From assembly GCA_947034885.2 (NCBI GenBank), contig OX344750.2, positions 46,785,821 to 46,849,820 of the forward strand: 64,000 nucleotides of DNA, read 5' to 3'. This DNA is from Thuidium tamariscinum (taxonomy: Eukaryota > Streptophyta > Bryopsida > Hypnales > Thuidiaceae). Every line of letters starts with the position of its first letter. Position 1 is the first letter of the stretch. This document shows positions 1 through 17,732 of this stretch, in pieces. A program made the translations under genes and the position numbers. The notes under the pieces are model-generated. The model was not told where the DNA came from, did no database searches, and saw only the letters and a program-made list of their open reading frames with translations.

Positions 1-3000
1 TTCTTTAGGAATTAATACAAGTATTAGCTTGCCAATTGAGATGTATCAAATTACCACTTGACTAGTATGTTTGGTCAGGTTTGAAGTGTGTATCAACCTC
101 TAGCATTAAAATTAGCTCATCTTTGTACTTTTACCATTGTGATACACAAAAGAAGACTTTAAAAAAACACTTCCATTTCCTCATGACCTTATGATTTTCT
201 TAATCTCTCATATTTCAAGGTTGTTCACTTAACCATCAAATATGTTGTTTAAAGATTTTTCAAGTATGTACGAGGACCTTATAGAAAATTTGGCTTAAAT
301 TTTTTTTGAAGATTAGATTTGCCCCATAGTCTATATTTGGTTTAATCTAAATTTGACAATACATTAAATATTCAAATTTTTTAATGTTGTTAGTTAATTG
401 CAAGGAGATTTGATGTATTTAAAATTAATAGTATAAACTTTTCTAAGCCATAATTTCTTAATGAATTTGATGTTCTTCGAACCAAAACTTGCTTCAAAGT
501 AGTCAAAACCAAAGCAAGTGGCTATAATCTTCATCTTTGTTTATTCAATAAAAATCCAACCAAAGAATCTCTCAATTAATTTGTTAGAGTAGACCTTTCT
601 AAAAATTTAAAACAGACAACCTCATTAATTTCAAGTTCATTTTGTGTGGATTCTTAAGAAAAAATATTTTTAATCCTTCTCAAATACTTAGGTTTCATCA
701 TTCAAACTTTTTATTCAAAAATATATAAATCCTTCAACTTATTTCTTTCCATAATATATTGAAAAAATAAATTTGGGAATTCAAAAAAAATTCAAAAAAG
801 ATTTCATGTTCATCCTTGAAAAAAACAATAAATTGACAAAAATAGAATTTGATTTTAAATACTATTTTTCTTAGAATTTAGTTGTCGGATTGATTAATTC
901 CAATTCTAAATGGTTTTAATGTTATAAGAAAAATCTACATCCAATTCAATTTTCAGAAACATTAAAAATTGAATTAAATAAAGGACTTTTAGTTTATTTT
1001 TAATTAGATTAGAGATTCTATAATTGCTTGCAAACTATCATTGCTCATAATTTTTACCATGTTGTACATGCTTTTATCTTTGAGTCCTTGTATCTCTTGT
1101 CTTATGGTTACCTTGATATATATTAGCAAATGAGATTATTCAAAATTGTCTTTATACATATTAATTTAAGAATCCAAGTTCAATTTTTAACTTTTAAAAA
1201 AGAGTTCTTTTTGCATCGACTTAATTACTTAAGAATAACTTTAAGAACCTACATATTTTACAATAACATATTGACCAAGTAGTCAAAATTTTTGAAAATT
1301 ATTGCACCTTAAAGCTACTCTTCAACCACATATTTTTTGAAAATTTTCAAGCAAAATTTTTGAAAATTCCATTCTTAGTGAGTTGCCAAAAATTGCTATG
1401 TTGCCAAAAAGAATGTCATTTGATCCTTAGGAGTTAACAATTCTCAAGGATATAATTAATTAATTAATTAATTAGAAATATTATCTACATTGAATTTTCA
1501 TTATATTTTTTGTGATACATTTATAATTTAGATCATGGTTCAACGTGGTACTTAAAGCATAGCCAAAGTAAATACACCTTGTGACCTACCAAATTACCTT
1601 GGTTCCAAAAGTAATCAAGAACTTGGACTACCTCCTCTAATCCAATGAGGTCTAAGCAATATCTATAAGAATTTTTTAGGATCAAGATTCATTTTTACCT
1701 CAAACTAAGCATTTAATTGTAAAGTTGATAAAAATTTAAAAAATTTATGTACTAAATTTTTTCTTACAATTCGCTTATCAAATCTTTAAATCTTAATACT
1801 AAATTGCAACAATTGTATGTTTTATGGGCCTTAGTATAGGTTAAGATTCATACAACAATAACCAAGAATTTTAATCTTCAAAATTTCAAGTATCAAATCA
1901 TTATATGTGTAGAAATTACATGATAGAATTATTTACTTCATCCTCCAAAATGATATTTTGGGGGGATTTTGACAAGTACTGTAATTTTTTTGCAAGTTTG
2001 AAATTCTAAGATTTATAATTGTTTCATTTTTCCTATGACAATCTATAATATTCTAATAGATATTTTCAAGCTACAAGGATTCAAAATAGCACAACCAAAT
2101 TTTCTTTTAAAAAAACATAGATACATTGACATTTTGTTGTAAATTGTGAGATTATCAAATTCTTTTTTTATGAACTCTGTCTTTAGTTCTTGGTTTATAT
2201 TTGTATCCATTTATTTTAATTTTTAAAAATTAGATAACCTAATAAATATAGTATTTTTATGGGTTTTGATTAAATTGTATTAGATATCTTACGGAATTTA
2301 GTGCATGAACTCACTTGTCTACAATTGCAAGAGAATAATTTTTTTCAATTCAAAATTTAAAAAATTTATTTTCTAAAATTTTAAATGTGAAAATTTTCAA
2401 ACAATGTTGATAGTTCTTTGATTTTTTATTTTGACCATTGGAGCACCCACATAGTGAAAACATCTTAGATTAGGTAAATCAATAGTTTCAATAATGAAAA
2501 ATATTTTAATAGAATATCTATTCTATTAAAAGCAAAGCAATACAATTTCATTTGTAGTGTAAAGTGAAGTGTGATGACGTTTTTATTTGCACAATTTTTC
2601 ATTTATTCACTTCTTAAATCCTAATGATGTTTCCATAGTCTTGATGAAACCCTAGAGCTTGAAATGGAGCATTGTTACACTAAGTGTTACAACATGGTGC
2701 ATTGCTAGTTTTAATAAATCATTATTCTCCCATTAAATGTTTTTTAGAGCCTTTAGAAGACAACAGGTTTCAAGACTATGAAAATGCATTTGGAACACTA
2801 GGAATTTTGCCACATAAGCAATCTAACATGGCCAAGAGATTGCCACATTAGATAATATTAATTAATTAGTTTCAAAAAGTAATTATCAATTTTTTTTTAA
2901 ATAATCAATTTTTAATTCTTTTATAATTTTAAAAATTCTTTTTGTGAATCAAAAAAATCAGACCAACAATGGTTGGTTTAATTACAACACACGGAACAAT

Positions 3001-5143
3001 TTCAAAGAAGAACTCCAAAATAGTCTCCTAAAACCCTAATAGATGTTTTCTCTTATGAAAGTGCAATTTGGCTTTGTTGTCCCAAAAAATTTTGAAATTG
3101 AAGAGCTAAAGCAACCATTATATCATTTAGTTATGCAATATCTTTGAACTTGTACCCATTGTAAAGCTTTGAGAGGTTGCATATAGTTTTATGAATGGAT
3201 GTCTAAAGCAAAAGTTATAATGCCCCTCAAAAATAGGCAATGAAGGCAATTTCAAATAATATTTAAAAAAATTATACTTCTTGTTTTGAAATTTGGCAAG
3301 TGTAACTAAATGATATAATGGTTGCTTTGTGTCAAAATGAATCCATTCTAAATTTTCTCACTAGTTTAAAGAAACTTACAAGATTTTACAATTATCCACT
3401 TTGTAACCAACTTAACCCCTAAAGTTCCTTGACTACCGTACTTGTAGGTTAGCTTCATAAACAACTTGGGAAAATTTAGAAGATGTTAAAATTTAGAAAA
3501 TTATTTACAACTATTTATAAAACTTTAAAAAAATTGTTCTTGAGAAAATTTAAAAACAAAAATGCACTTTTATATGAATAGAAAGAATCAATTTGAAATT
3601 AAGAATACCCTCATAAAGTGCCAAATATTAAAAAATTCCTATGTGTCTACTGAATTGTCAAATTGCAAAAATTAATATATTTTGGCATGAACTTGTAGAA
3701 ATTGACCTATATATATGGTATCTTTTCACCAAATACACTCCAAAAGTGCCATTTCTAGTATAAATACCAAATTTTGGAAAGAAGAACATTTTTTGACAAA
3801 TATAACTATAGGATCTTATAGATAATCCGTTTCAAAAGATTTGGAAAAAAATTTAGAAATTTTCATCAAGTGGACTTGAAGATATTAGCATTTGAATTTA
3901 CAAATAAACTTTATTTGGCCCTACAAAATATTGGGTAGTTGCACTTCACAAGGTCAAATTTGTATGAAAAAATGTCCAAAATGGTTGTGCTTTTTTGGAT
4001 TCATTTTTCAAAACAAGTTAGCTACATGCTTGAAAATTTTCAAATCATTTGGAATTTTACAACATGTAGGAAAAAAATAATAAGTAGAAAGAAATAGAGA
4101 ATGATTCCATGTACTAAATGGTTAAGAATTTACTTAAGAAATTGGAAAATGTCAATCCCCATGGTTGCAATGTCATAATAAACAATCTTCATCCAATGTG
4201 TGTTTTTTTTCTTCAAAAATATCAAAAATTGAATAAAATGAAGGACTAGTTGGAAACTAAAATTAAGGAATTCCATGTGCAAATACTCACATGCCTTCTT
4301 TAGAAGAAAAAAAATGCAAAAATGCAATTGAAATCTTTACAACAAAGGGTTTGAAAACTCCCCAAAAAATGGAAATATTTTATTCACATTTGGATTCAAA
4401 GACCATAACATTCAGTAGCCCATGGAAGGACTGCCTTCTCCTTGGTGAAGTCCCCATCACCTAATTTCATCTGACATTTCTTGGAGTTGCAACTTTAGTT
4501 ACTGAATGGTGTGGAATACCATTGGTGCTGGATGGAATGGTGTGGGATATTCCACACCATTTCATCCGCTAGAAGGTTGTGTGACAGGCTGCTACTGAAT
4601 GTTATGACCTTAGAATCTAAAGAAGAAAATATAAAATCAGTGGCCCTAAATAGGTCACCAAAAGATTCAATGCCACTTGAAATGCCAATTGTAGTTAGTT
4701 ATGGGGACACTTTAAGAGTCACTATGGATAAAAGTCTACTCATTAGGAATGGGTATATGTACAATGTTGGATGTTTTCACTTTAATACTTGAGACATATG
4801 CTTTATATTTTACAAAAGTCATAGTAGTTATTATTAATAATGTTTTTTTTAAATTAGTATAGACTAAACTATTATTGCATTTCCGTAAGTGAAGGTCCAA
4901 TTTAACACTTACATGCTAGAATTGAATTTTCCATGTCACATCCTCAATGGCTCACATCACCTTAAACCATTCACAAGATAGCACATGGCAACTAAAATGA
5001 CTAAATTTATGTTGAATTTGACCTTCATATAGTGGATACACTAGTTTCCACAAATGATGCTAATAATATGTAACACTCACTAAGGTAGGAGGTTTGAAAA
5101 GTGCTCAAACTTTAAAATTTTCCATCTTTTCAAATGTACACTA
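1..5143. other. AT-rich gene-free stretch
   Basis: No coding region can be supported here: the reading frames are short, A/T-dominated and resemble no family I recognise. Visible structure is limited to homopolymer A/T runs, a short (AATT)n run near 1449-1474 and an imperfect hairpin near 4530-4566. A 93-codon open frame at 4511-4792 starts inside that hairpin and has no recognisable content. Confidence 0.75.
4530..4566. repeat. 15-bp hairpin
   Basis: Two arms of 15 nt (GATGGAATGGTGTGG and the complement of GATGAAATGGTGTGG) face each other across a loop of a few bases, with one mismatch. A third, direct copy of the GGTGTGGAATACC part lies just upstream at about 4508-4520. This could be the core of a decayed foldback element. 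No target duplication was identified. Confidence 0.5.
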
Positions 5144-5442
5144 CATTAGGAGGGATTTGAAGGTAAAGAAAGCTTGTTTTAGGGTTGTTTTGTAGCCTAT
5201 TCCTTGTGTTGCCAAAAAATTGCAAACTAGCCCTAGTGGCTGAATTTTTGAATTTTTGAAATTTGTTCCAAAAATTCTTAAAAGTGTTAAGAAACCTAAA
5301 ATTGAATTAAAAAATTTTAATTAATTTTTTTTATGGCATGGCACTCTCTCTACCATGTTTGAGTATTGATCTGGCATCTTTTCATAGTCTGGGAACTCAA
5401 AAAAACTTGTGGTCTACCATTGCCTTCAAATCCCTTCTAATG
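5144..5442. mobile_element. MITE, CATTAG-family copy 1
   Basis: A 299-bp non-coding element bounded by terminal inverted repeats. The left end reads CATTAGGAGGGATTTGAAGG and the right end is the complement of CATTAGAAGGGATTTGAAGG. The interior is AT-rich and has no ORF. The same termini occur at 52566-52846 and 61714-61981, so this is a dispersed non-autonomous family. No clear target-site duplication was found, so the superfamily is not assigned. Confidence 0.7.
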
Positions 5443-5585
5443 CTTGTAGATGTTAGTTTTTAATGGCCTTCAACAATGTGCAGAAAAATGTACTTTGTCT
5501 ATCTTAAAAAGATTTGGGGTTTCCTTCTAATGGCTAGATTAATACATGAGCTATTCCGCTTATTTCAAAGGATTGTGTAGTTAAT

Positions 5586-5830
5586 GGGTGAATGCAAGAA
5601 ACACCGGTCCTATTTGCTGTTACAATGAAAACAACTTTCTTTGCTTGTAGTATAACTTTGAATCCAATAAGCTTTGACCTTCAAATTTTTATTGGATATA
5701 ACTAACTTCATGTTCAAGGGTTCCATATTTTTTCCAAATTTTGTATTTTTTTTTGTATTTAAAGATTAATTTTGTCCTCTTGTCACAAATTGGGTGAATA
5801 AGGATTCACTACGTTCATAGTAATAAAAAA
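5586..5830 (+). mobile_element. Truncated foldback-family TIR element
   Basis: The left terminus (GGGTGAATGCAAGAAACACC) and the next ~100 bp match the element at 46708-47439, including the following CGGTCCTATTT. No matching right end is visible, so the copy is truncated or too decayed to close. The right coordinate is approximate. Confidence 0.5.
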
Positions 5831-7332
5831 TAATGCTTTTGAGTTGATATTTTGGTGGTATGTTCCTCCACTTAGTAGACTTATGAATATGGTTTGGAAT
5901 CCAATTTTTAGTTATTTTTGGATGATGTACATGCTATATAATATAGCTCAATGGCACACACATTTACAAATTTTTAAAAATACTTTAATTCTAAATTTTT
6001 TAGATGAAAGTGACCACAAGGAGCTTTGAAAAAATGGCCGTAATTAAAAATAAATAAATAAATCCACTTTTGATTTTTTATTAATTAAAATTGGATCCCT
6101 GTATTTTTTGAAGAAAATTGTAGTCTTTTGCTCCTAAGTACTAATGCATAGGTATAGTGGTGTATAGTACTCCCACATGCGATTATAATCCCACATTCGT
6201 CCATCTATCAAACTTTTTAAATGATGTAATATGTAAGATAATGTCATTCAATGGCCACACTAACTCTTGACTCCAATACATGTGTCAAAAACACGATACA
6301 TTGGTAGTTTGCTAACAGTACCCATAGTATTGGCAGTACTACACGTCAAAAATTCAATCCTTAGTAAAACGCTACAAAAAGTGATTCTTGCAACCACCCT
6401 AATGTAGCTTCTACTAAGACTTACTAGGAGTGGAAGAATGGAAGACAATATTGAAGTCTATGGTACATGTAGAAATCAAGTGGCAAAATTGAATTTTTTT
6501 TGGCCCTCTTTGGAATTGTTCCATTGGTATTAAGTTTAACCATTCTTTGAGCCGAATATTGATGGAGTCACATCCATTGACATCTTTTGTATTCAATTTC
6601 AGCAATGCCTTGCGATTCAATTCTAAAAACTTTTCAACAAGAGATTTGTTAATAATAGTTTTTGTATAGTAGAGGGTTGAATTCTTCACCTTTGGTTGGT
6701 TAGAGATTGTGTCTCAATTCTATTTGCAATGATCATATGTGTGTATATATATCTATATATCTATATAGTTGTATATATATTCTCTAAAATATGGTACAAT
6801 ACTATAGATTCTTTTGCTATAGAATACTTTGAAACTAACTTCATTTGTTGTCCATCAAGTTATAAAGAGTCAATTTCAAATGTAATTTGGGACAAGTATG
6901 TTTGGAAACCCTAGATTTATTTGTGACAAAGGGAGTGCATATTGGGAGGTGGGCAATTTTAGAGCCCTATGCCATTTCAACTTCAAAATTTCATAACTAA
7001 CTCCACAAATCTTCAAAAAATATGAAACAACTTGGGTTTAAATGCCAATTCCAATTGTCTTTCAAAAAATAACTACTAAAAACATTTCACATCCCAAAAT
7101 TCAAAAGATGAGTGATTTATAGACCTCCTATCGTAGTTGTAGCAGATAAATCAAAATTATAGCTTGGGCTTGCAGCTCGTACAATGTGACACAAGGTGAC
7201 ATGTGATGAAAAGACGCAACATAGCCTATTTGTATTTTCCTTGAACAATTCCCCCTTCATCGGAAAATCAGGAGCCGTTGGATTTGAAATCAAAAAAATT
7301 TCACCCCCCTCTAAGAAAAATCAACAGCCGTT
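5831..7332. other. AT-rich gene-free stretch
   Basis: No supportable gene. It holds a TA-rich microsatellite near 6738-6790. Near 6960-7090 there is a weak inverted-orientation relative of the dispersed repeat found intact at 7670-7961. Confidence 0.6.
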
Positions 7333-7495
7333 GGATACATATATTGAATACAAATACGGATACTAGAAACGGATACTTGATACAGATACTAAATGTGGAT
7401 ACTAAGTACAAGTATTGGATATGAGTACTGAGTATGGTTACATAAATATGGATACTAAAACTGAATACAAATACTAATACAAATACGATAATGCA
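7333..7495. repeat. GATACT-type degenerate satellite
   Basis: About 160 bp built from many variants of GGATACTNAATA / GATACAAATACT, spaced roughly 12-18 bp apart. It looks like an old, diverged microsatellite or minisatellite. No coding content. Confidence 0.7.
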
Positions 7496-7669
7496 AACAT
7501 GAATGCCATTTATCCCATATTGATAGTATAGAGGCCCACCCTCCCAAAATTATAAGAGGGGGTGGGGGTGATGGGATATGCAAAATGAATAAAAAATTTA
7601 ACATTTAAATTTTCATATTTAAATCAGATTGTGTGGGGTGGGGTCACTGGGGTGGAGGTGTGAAAATAA

Positions 7670-7961
7670 GGTAAGGGGCTGTAAAAGCGACCCTTTACCA
7701 GCTGCTCTGCATTTTGGGGAAGTTAAATTCCTAAAAGCAATTTTTAGTAAATTTTCGTAGTAAGAAAAATGGAATTGGCATCTAACCCAAGTCATTTCAT
7801 ATTTTTTGGACCTTCATGGAATTAGTAATGAATTTTTGAAGTTGAAAACACAATGGTTTCTAAAAGCACCCCCCTGCTGAAATGTACACTCCTCGTACAT
7901 GTTAGAAGCAAAATCTACTAGATCGCTTTTGGAGGAAGGGTCACAATTACAACCCCCTACC
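7670..7961. mobile_element. MITE with 25-bp TIRs (TAAGGTA family)
   Basis: A 292-bp element whose left end (GGTAAGGGGCTGTAA) is matched in complement by the right end (GGTAGGGGGTTGTAA), with similarity continuing to about 25 bp. It has no ORF. A diverged copy lies in GH9 intron 5 (about 13170-13430) and inverted relatives lie near 31362-31640. The bases just outside (TAA left, TTA right) extend the palindrome, so the exact boundary and target duplication are ambiguous. Confidence 0.7.
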
Positions 7962-8519
7962 TTAATTAAAATTTTAAAATTTTAGAGCTCATTGTGACAG
8001 TTTTATCACAATGACAATGACACAATGACAGTGAGCTCAAAGAGGCAGTTCCTGCCTCAGTTAGACATACCTGAGCACCTTGGCAGGACTGGTGCTCTAC
8101 TCTCCTACCTCCCAGCAGTTGAATGAGTTCATTTGTAGGCGCACGGAGACCCCAATTTAACAACCTTACATACCTGTCCCAACCTTCCTCACCTGTTCCC
8201 AGATTTAGACTGAAATATTGAATACTGGTGGTGCACTGGTCTGTGGGAGAAGTCTACATGAGATGTAAGAAATTTCTTTGACATGTGTAGTCATCAACAG
8301 TAGTTGAGCAGGCAAATTGTTCAATGTTGAGTGCTTCCAAAATTGAAATTGGGAGGGTAAGTAATAATGGCAGGTAAGGTAAGGTGGGTAACCCCAAAGT
8401 GCCACTACTTGCTACTGTTACTATTATTAGGCTGTTCAAAATTTTTATTTTCTTATTGGCACGTGAAAGGAGGTTCCAACACACAAAGAACATGACATTT
8501 GAGTATTGTATGCAAAAGT

Positions 8520-8611
8520 TACTCCCTCTGTCCCATTAACAAGGCTGATTTACAGAACTCCTTTGCAATGCAAGAAGAATTTGGGAAGCTTTTAGTGGGA
8601 CAGAGAGAATA
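8520..8611. mobile_element. Stowaway-like MITE copy 1
   Basis: A 92-bp element including TA on each side. The left TIR reads TACTCCCTCTGTCCCA. The right end is its imperfect complement (TGGGACAGAGAGAATA). This matches the well-known Stowaway (Tc1/mariner-type) terminal consensus CTCCCTCYGTCCC with TA target sites. A better preserved copy sits in GH9 intron 2. Confidence 0.8.
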
Positions 8612-9749
8612 TGAAGGAACAAAGTTTGACTGTAAAAGTGTTTCTTTCACATAGGTACATAACTAATTTTAGAAATGTGCACACATTGTAGATGGTGGTT
8701 TCAAGGCAGTGGCTTTCTTAAGGTGCCTACCTTAGTCCTAATTGAAACTGACTCCATCTTTTCTCAATTTCTAATACAAGAAACCGATGACTCTCTACCA
8801 TTGGAAGCGTGAAGCTGAGTCTCCACTCACAGGAGGAATGAAATTTCAAGGCTGGAAAGACTTCATTATTTTCCCACTTGGGTGCCTTCAGTAGAACATC
8901 TTTCTTTTTTCTTTTCTTTTTTTGGTCTAAAATAGCAAAAATTCTTCATGACTTCATCACTTTCCAATGCACGGGTTCTCAATTGTAAAGTCTATTCCAA
9001 TCCTAATTTCAAGAGCTTTTTGCAAGGGAAATCTTTTTAGCCAAGTTAGTTAATACCTGAATTTCTGTGTTATGTTATCACTTGGGTGTTCATTGATATG
9101 CTATGATTCTTCGTTGCAATTCACTTGCTGGCCAAGAGTAAGTAAACTTTTTTGAAGTAAATCTCAAAATAAAGGTATTCATTCCAGTTTGAACCAATCC
9201 TCAGTCTAATTTTGGGTTACTAACCAGTTCATCAGCAACTAACTGCGGCACTTCTCCCTCCCTTCTGTCTTGCTTTTGTGCAGTAAAATGTCAGAATTGT
9301 GGCACTCTAAACTGTGCCCACATCACGAATCAACGTGAAAGAAGAGAATGCCTTCTCTGCACACACCCGCCCTGCAATCAATTGATGCCTGAGTCCCTCA
9401 CGATGACTGCACCGATTCTCCAGATGATTGATTCTGTTAGTTTAAATATAGCAAACGGGTCTTGACGTTTCGACAGTGGACAAGTCGATCTGAAACAAAC
9501 CACGGCATGATTCTACAGTTGATTACTGGTACCCAACAGTTTCTGCAACAGGAGACTCAATCACAAGACCGAAAGAAAGGAATCACATGATCGAAAGTTA
9601 AGGAATCACATGACCTTCCTCTGGAGCTGCGCGCCTGACGACACTTCTCCGATTCTCCCCTTGATTTCCAATGTCAACGCCTCCGATCCGCACTGGGTCC
9701 CTCCCTCCCTGAATTTCAGTATCTATCCGCAACCAAAGTTTACAAATCT

Positions 9750-15193
<5,444 letters not shown>

Positions 15194-15229
15194 GCATTAA
15201 TTGTTCTCCAAAGGAAAACCTCGATCATG

Positions 15230-15640
15230 GCTTTCCTCAGCAATCATAGCGGAAACCAGAGGAGCACTCTGGTGGTGAAATGTAGCCGATCACACTCCCG
15301 GTCTCTGCCATAGCCGTCTCCTTCAGCAACAGCGTAGGTCCATCTTCATGCTTCTCCTTTCATTTCGTTTCTGACGTACAATTTTCTGTAGAAATGGACA
15401 GACCAGAGGATTTTGGTTCTACTAAGCCTACACCAAAGCGAATCTTCCAACGATTTCCACGGAAACCTGAGGAGCACCAGTAACTACGACTGGTGGTGAA
15501 TTGTAATCTCACTCCCGGTCTCCGCCATAGCCATCACCTAACTCCACTGTAGATCCATCTTCATGCTTCTCTTTCCATTTTGTTTCTTGCATACAATCCC
15601 TGTAGAAAGGGAAGACAGACTCCAGGGGGAAGGCTCACCA
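15230..15640 (+). repeat. 215-bp tandem duplication in GH9 3' flank
   Basis: Two diverged copies share GGAAACC, GAGGAGCAC, CACTCCCGGTCTC and CATCTTCATGCTTCTC; the last is at 15341 and again at 15556, giving a period of 215 bp. The array begins within about 60 bp of the GH9 stop codon, so it probably forms part of the 3' UTR. Confidence 0.75.
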
Positions 15641-17732
15641 CAAGGCGATGCAACCCACGCTGATACGTGTAGCTCCCAGCTAGATTCATTCCCTTGTTAT
15701 GAGTGCAACAGAGGATCCTTACTCCTTGTTGACTGAGAGAAGATCAGAGAATGACATTTTCTCCATCGATTTCCAGTTTGAATCTGGTTGTGTGTACTTG
15801 ATTCCCGACTTCTCCACCTCCAATCCATGCACTGTTGCAGTACACAACTCTCAACGAATTCAAATGTCAGTTGTTGTTTTAAAGCAAATCACTCGATTCT
15901 GGGAATTAATGTGGTATCGGATACGATTGAATTTGAAGACTGACGTGGATTAACGCAACAGTCTCAGTATCTGGACGTCGTTGCACGGTCTGAGGGCCTT
16001 GTTTATTGATCAAGTAGTCAGGGAGGTGATGATGGAGTTCCTCATCGTCCCGTCGTATGAAGCATTCTGACGAGAATTTTGATTGAGACTGCAGTCAATT
16101 TCGAGGCCTCTTGCACTTCAGCTATGGCTTGTGCACAAGAAGCAAAATTATTAAAGATGCTTCCACTTTAGAGTGCTATACTGTACACTCACTTTGGCAG
16201 CAGGTGGGACCTCGCTCAAGGTCAAAGGCTATTCAAACAGCTCGCACTATCGAATGGTACTTTCTTGGCAAGGTTAGGCGATAGAAGCAGTTTTCACCCC
16301 TTTCAAATTCACCCCTTCCACAGGCGATAGATGTTGTCCGCGTTTTAGAAATTGCATCAGCCGCGAGACTCAATTATAAAATTTTCATTACTGCCCTAGA
16401 GAGCGAGCAAGGGTGGAGACCGAGAAATCGTCGCAAACGACATTTTTGGGCCCGTGAGTGCCCAAGTGTAACAAAACATGTTCAGAAAGTATCAGGTAAC
16501 AAAATGTACTAATAGACAGAAAAAACTTTAGTTGGACAATAGGCATAAGTTTTCGTAGGTCCAATACCGGTAATCGACTGTAAGCTTCCAAAGTAGACTT
16601 TCAATTTTGAGCTTGTACAAGTAGGGGATAAGAAGAATCTGGTAAAGGCCTCAGACAAAAGCAAACTCCAGCTCAACGGTACAATTATCAAATGCGACTC
16701 AAAAATTCTTGATTTCCATTTAAGCAATGTCTCAAGATCACCCAATCACCGGAATTCAAGTGAACATCACACTGCGCGACATTTACACAAGATCCTCACA
16801 GCAATTGGCGAATTCCTCGCACTGTGAAATTAAAACCCTAAAACTTCTAAACTGCTCACTCTGCTAATGTCCATTCTCAACTTGCAACCTCAAAGAAAAT
16901 CCAAACCTCACTACAGTTCTACGACCTCCGATCACAGCCCTAACGGGCTGCAACCATGAATTTGCCCAAAGTCTTAATCCAAATCGCTGCTCAACAATCC
17001 AACACCATCCTCATCATATTCAGTCTCCTGAACCGAATTTACTCCTCTCTCCGCCGCTAATATCAGCTCTCAAACCCTAAAAATTCAGACACGGACTGAG
17101 TAATGAAACCAAAGTCAATCAAAACGAAGAAGATACACTGACCCCCAAGTGGTGACCACAGCAAGACACCCTGTGCCTTTTTTTGTATCCGCAGGGGAAC
17201 AAGGTTCCCGTGTTCTCGAGACGGGAACAGGCTCCCCACCGAGGTGGCCATCGTCGTTGTGATGCAAGTACTGCTAGTCTGGAAGTGGATTTGGATTGGG
17301 GTTGGGGCTTTGCACTGGAGCTAGGCAAGGCTCCTCTGCACGAGGCACAACAACACCCACATTTCCCATTGCAACACAGTTGTCCGCATTTCCTTTGGAA
17401 TTCACCATGGCGACGCCGAGCTCGGGGATCACTCGTTGACGACAAGGCGGGACGAATTTGGGTTTTGGAAAGCTCGCGGTGAAGGTGGGCACTCATCCAT
17501 AGCTTCTTTATCAGAGATTGTCCTTGAATTGCAACAGGAAGCGTGCTTGGGAGGATTGAAATAGGGGTTTGTTTTTTGGAGAATTGGCTGTAGTGGCTTG
17601 GTTGTACAGGATTGGGGGTTTTCGGGATTGTGCTTTGTGTGTGTTGGTTCCGAGTTACATTGGTCGGGTTTTTGTTTGCCCTAATTCTGGGACGAACAAC
17701 TCCAGTTGATGGTGGTATAGTTGGCTGGCGAG
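15641..17732. other. Intergenic / 5' flank of the FtsHi1-like gene
   Basis: Moderate GC in its last ~1 kb. Open frames on both strands at 17119-17496 overlap each other and match nothing I recognise; an 84-codon frame at 15699-15953 is likewise unconvincing. Two telo-box motifs lie at about 16832 and 17072. The segment most plausibly holds the promoter and a long 5' UTR of the downstream gene. Confidence 0.5.
16832..17080 (+). promoter_or_regulatory. Two telo-box motifs
   Basis: AAACCCTAAA at about 16833 and AAACCCTAA at 17072-17080 match the plant telo-box often found near transcription starts of growth and translation genes. Whether they serve the gene at 17733 or an unseen divergent transcript is not known. 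Confidence 0.35.

Noticed and set aside
4511-4792. 93-codon ORF
   Set aside because: It starts inside a hairpin in AT-rich DNA and has no recognisable motif, splice context or neighbouring exon.
17119-17496. Overlapping open frames on both strands upstream of FtsHi1
   Set aside because: Several frames are open at once because the block is GC-rich. None has a recognisable domain, and the interval best fits the 5' region of the downstream gene.
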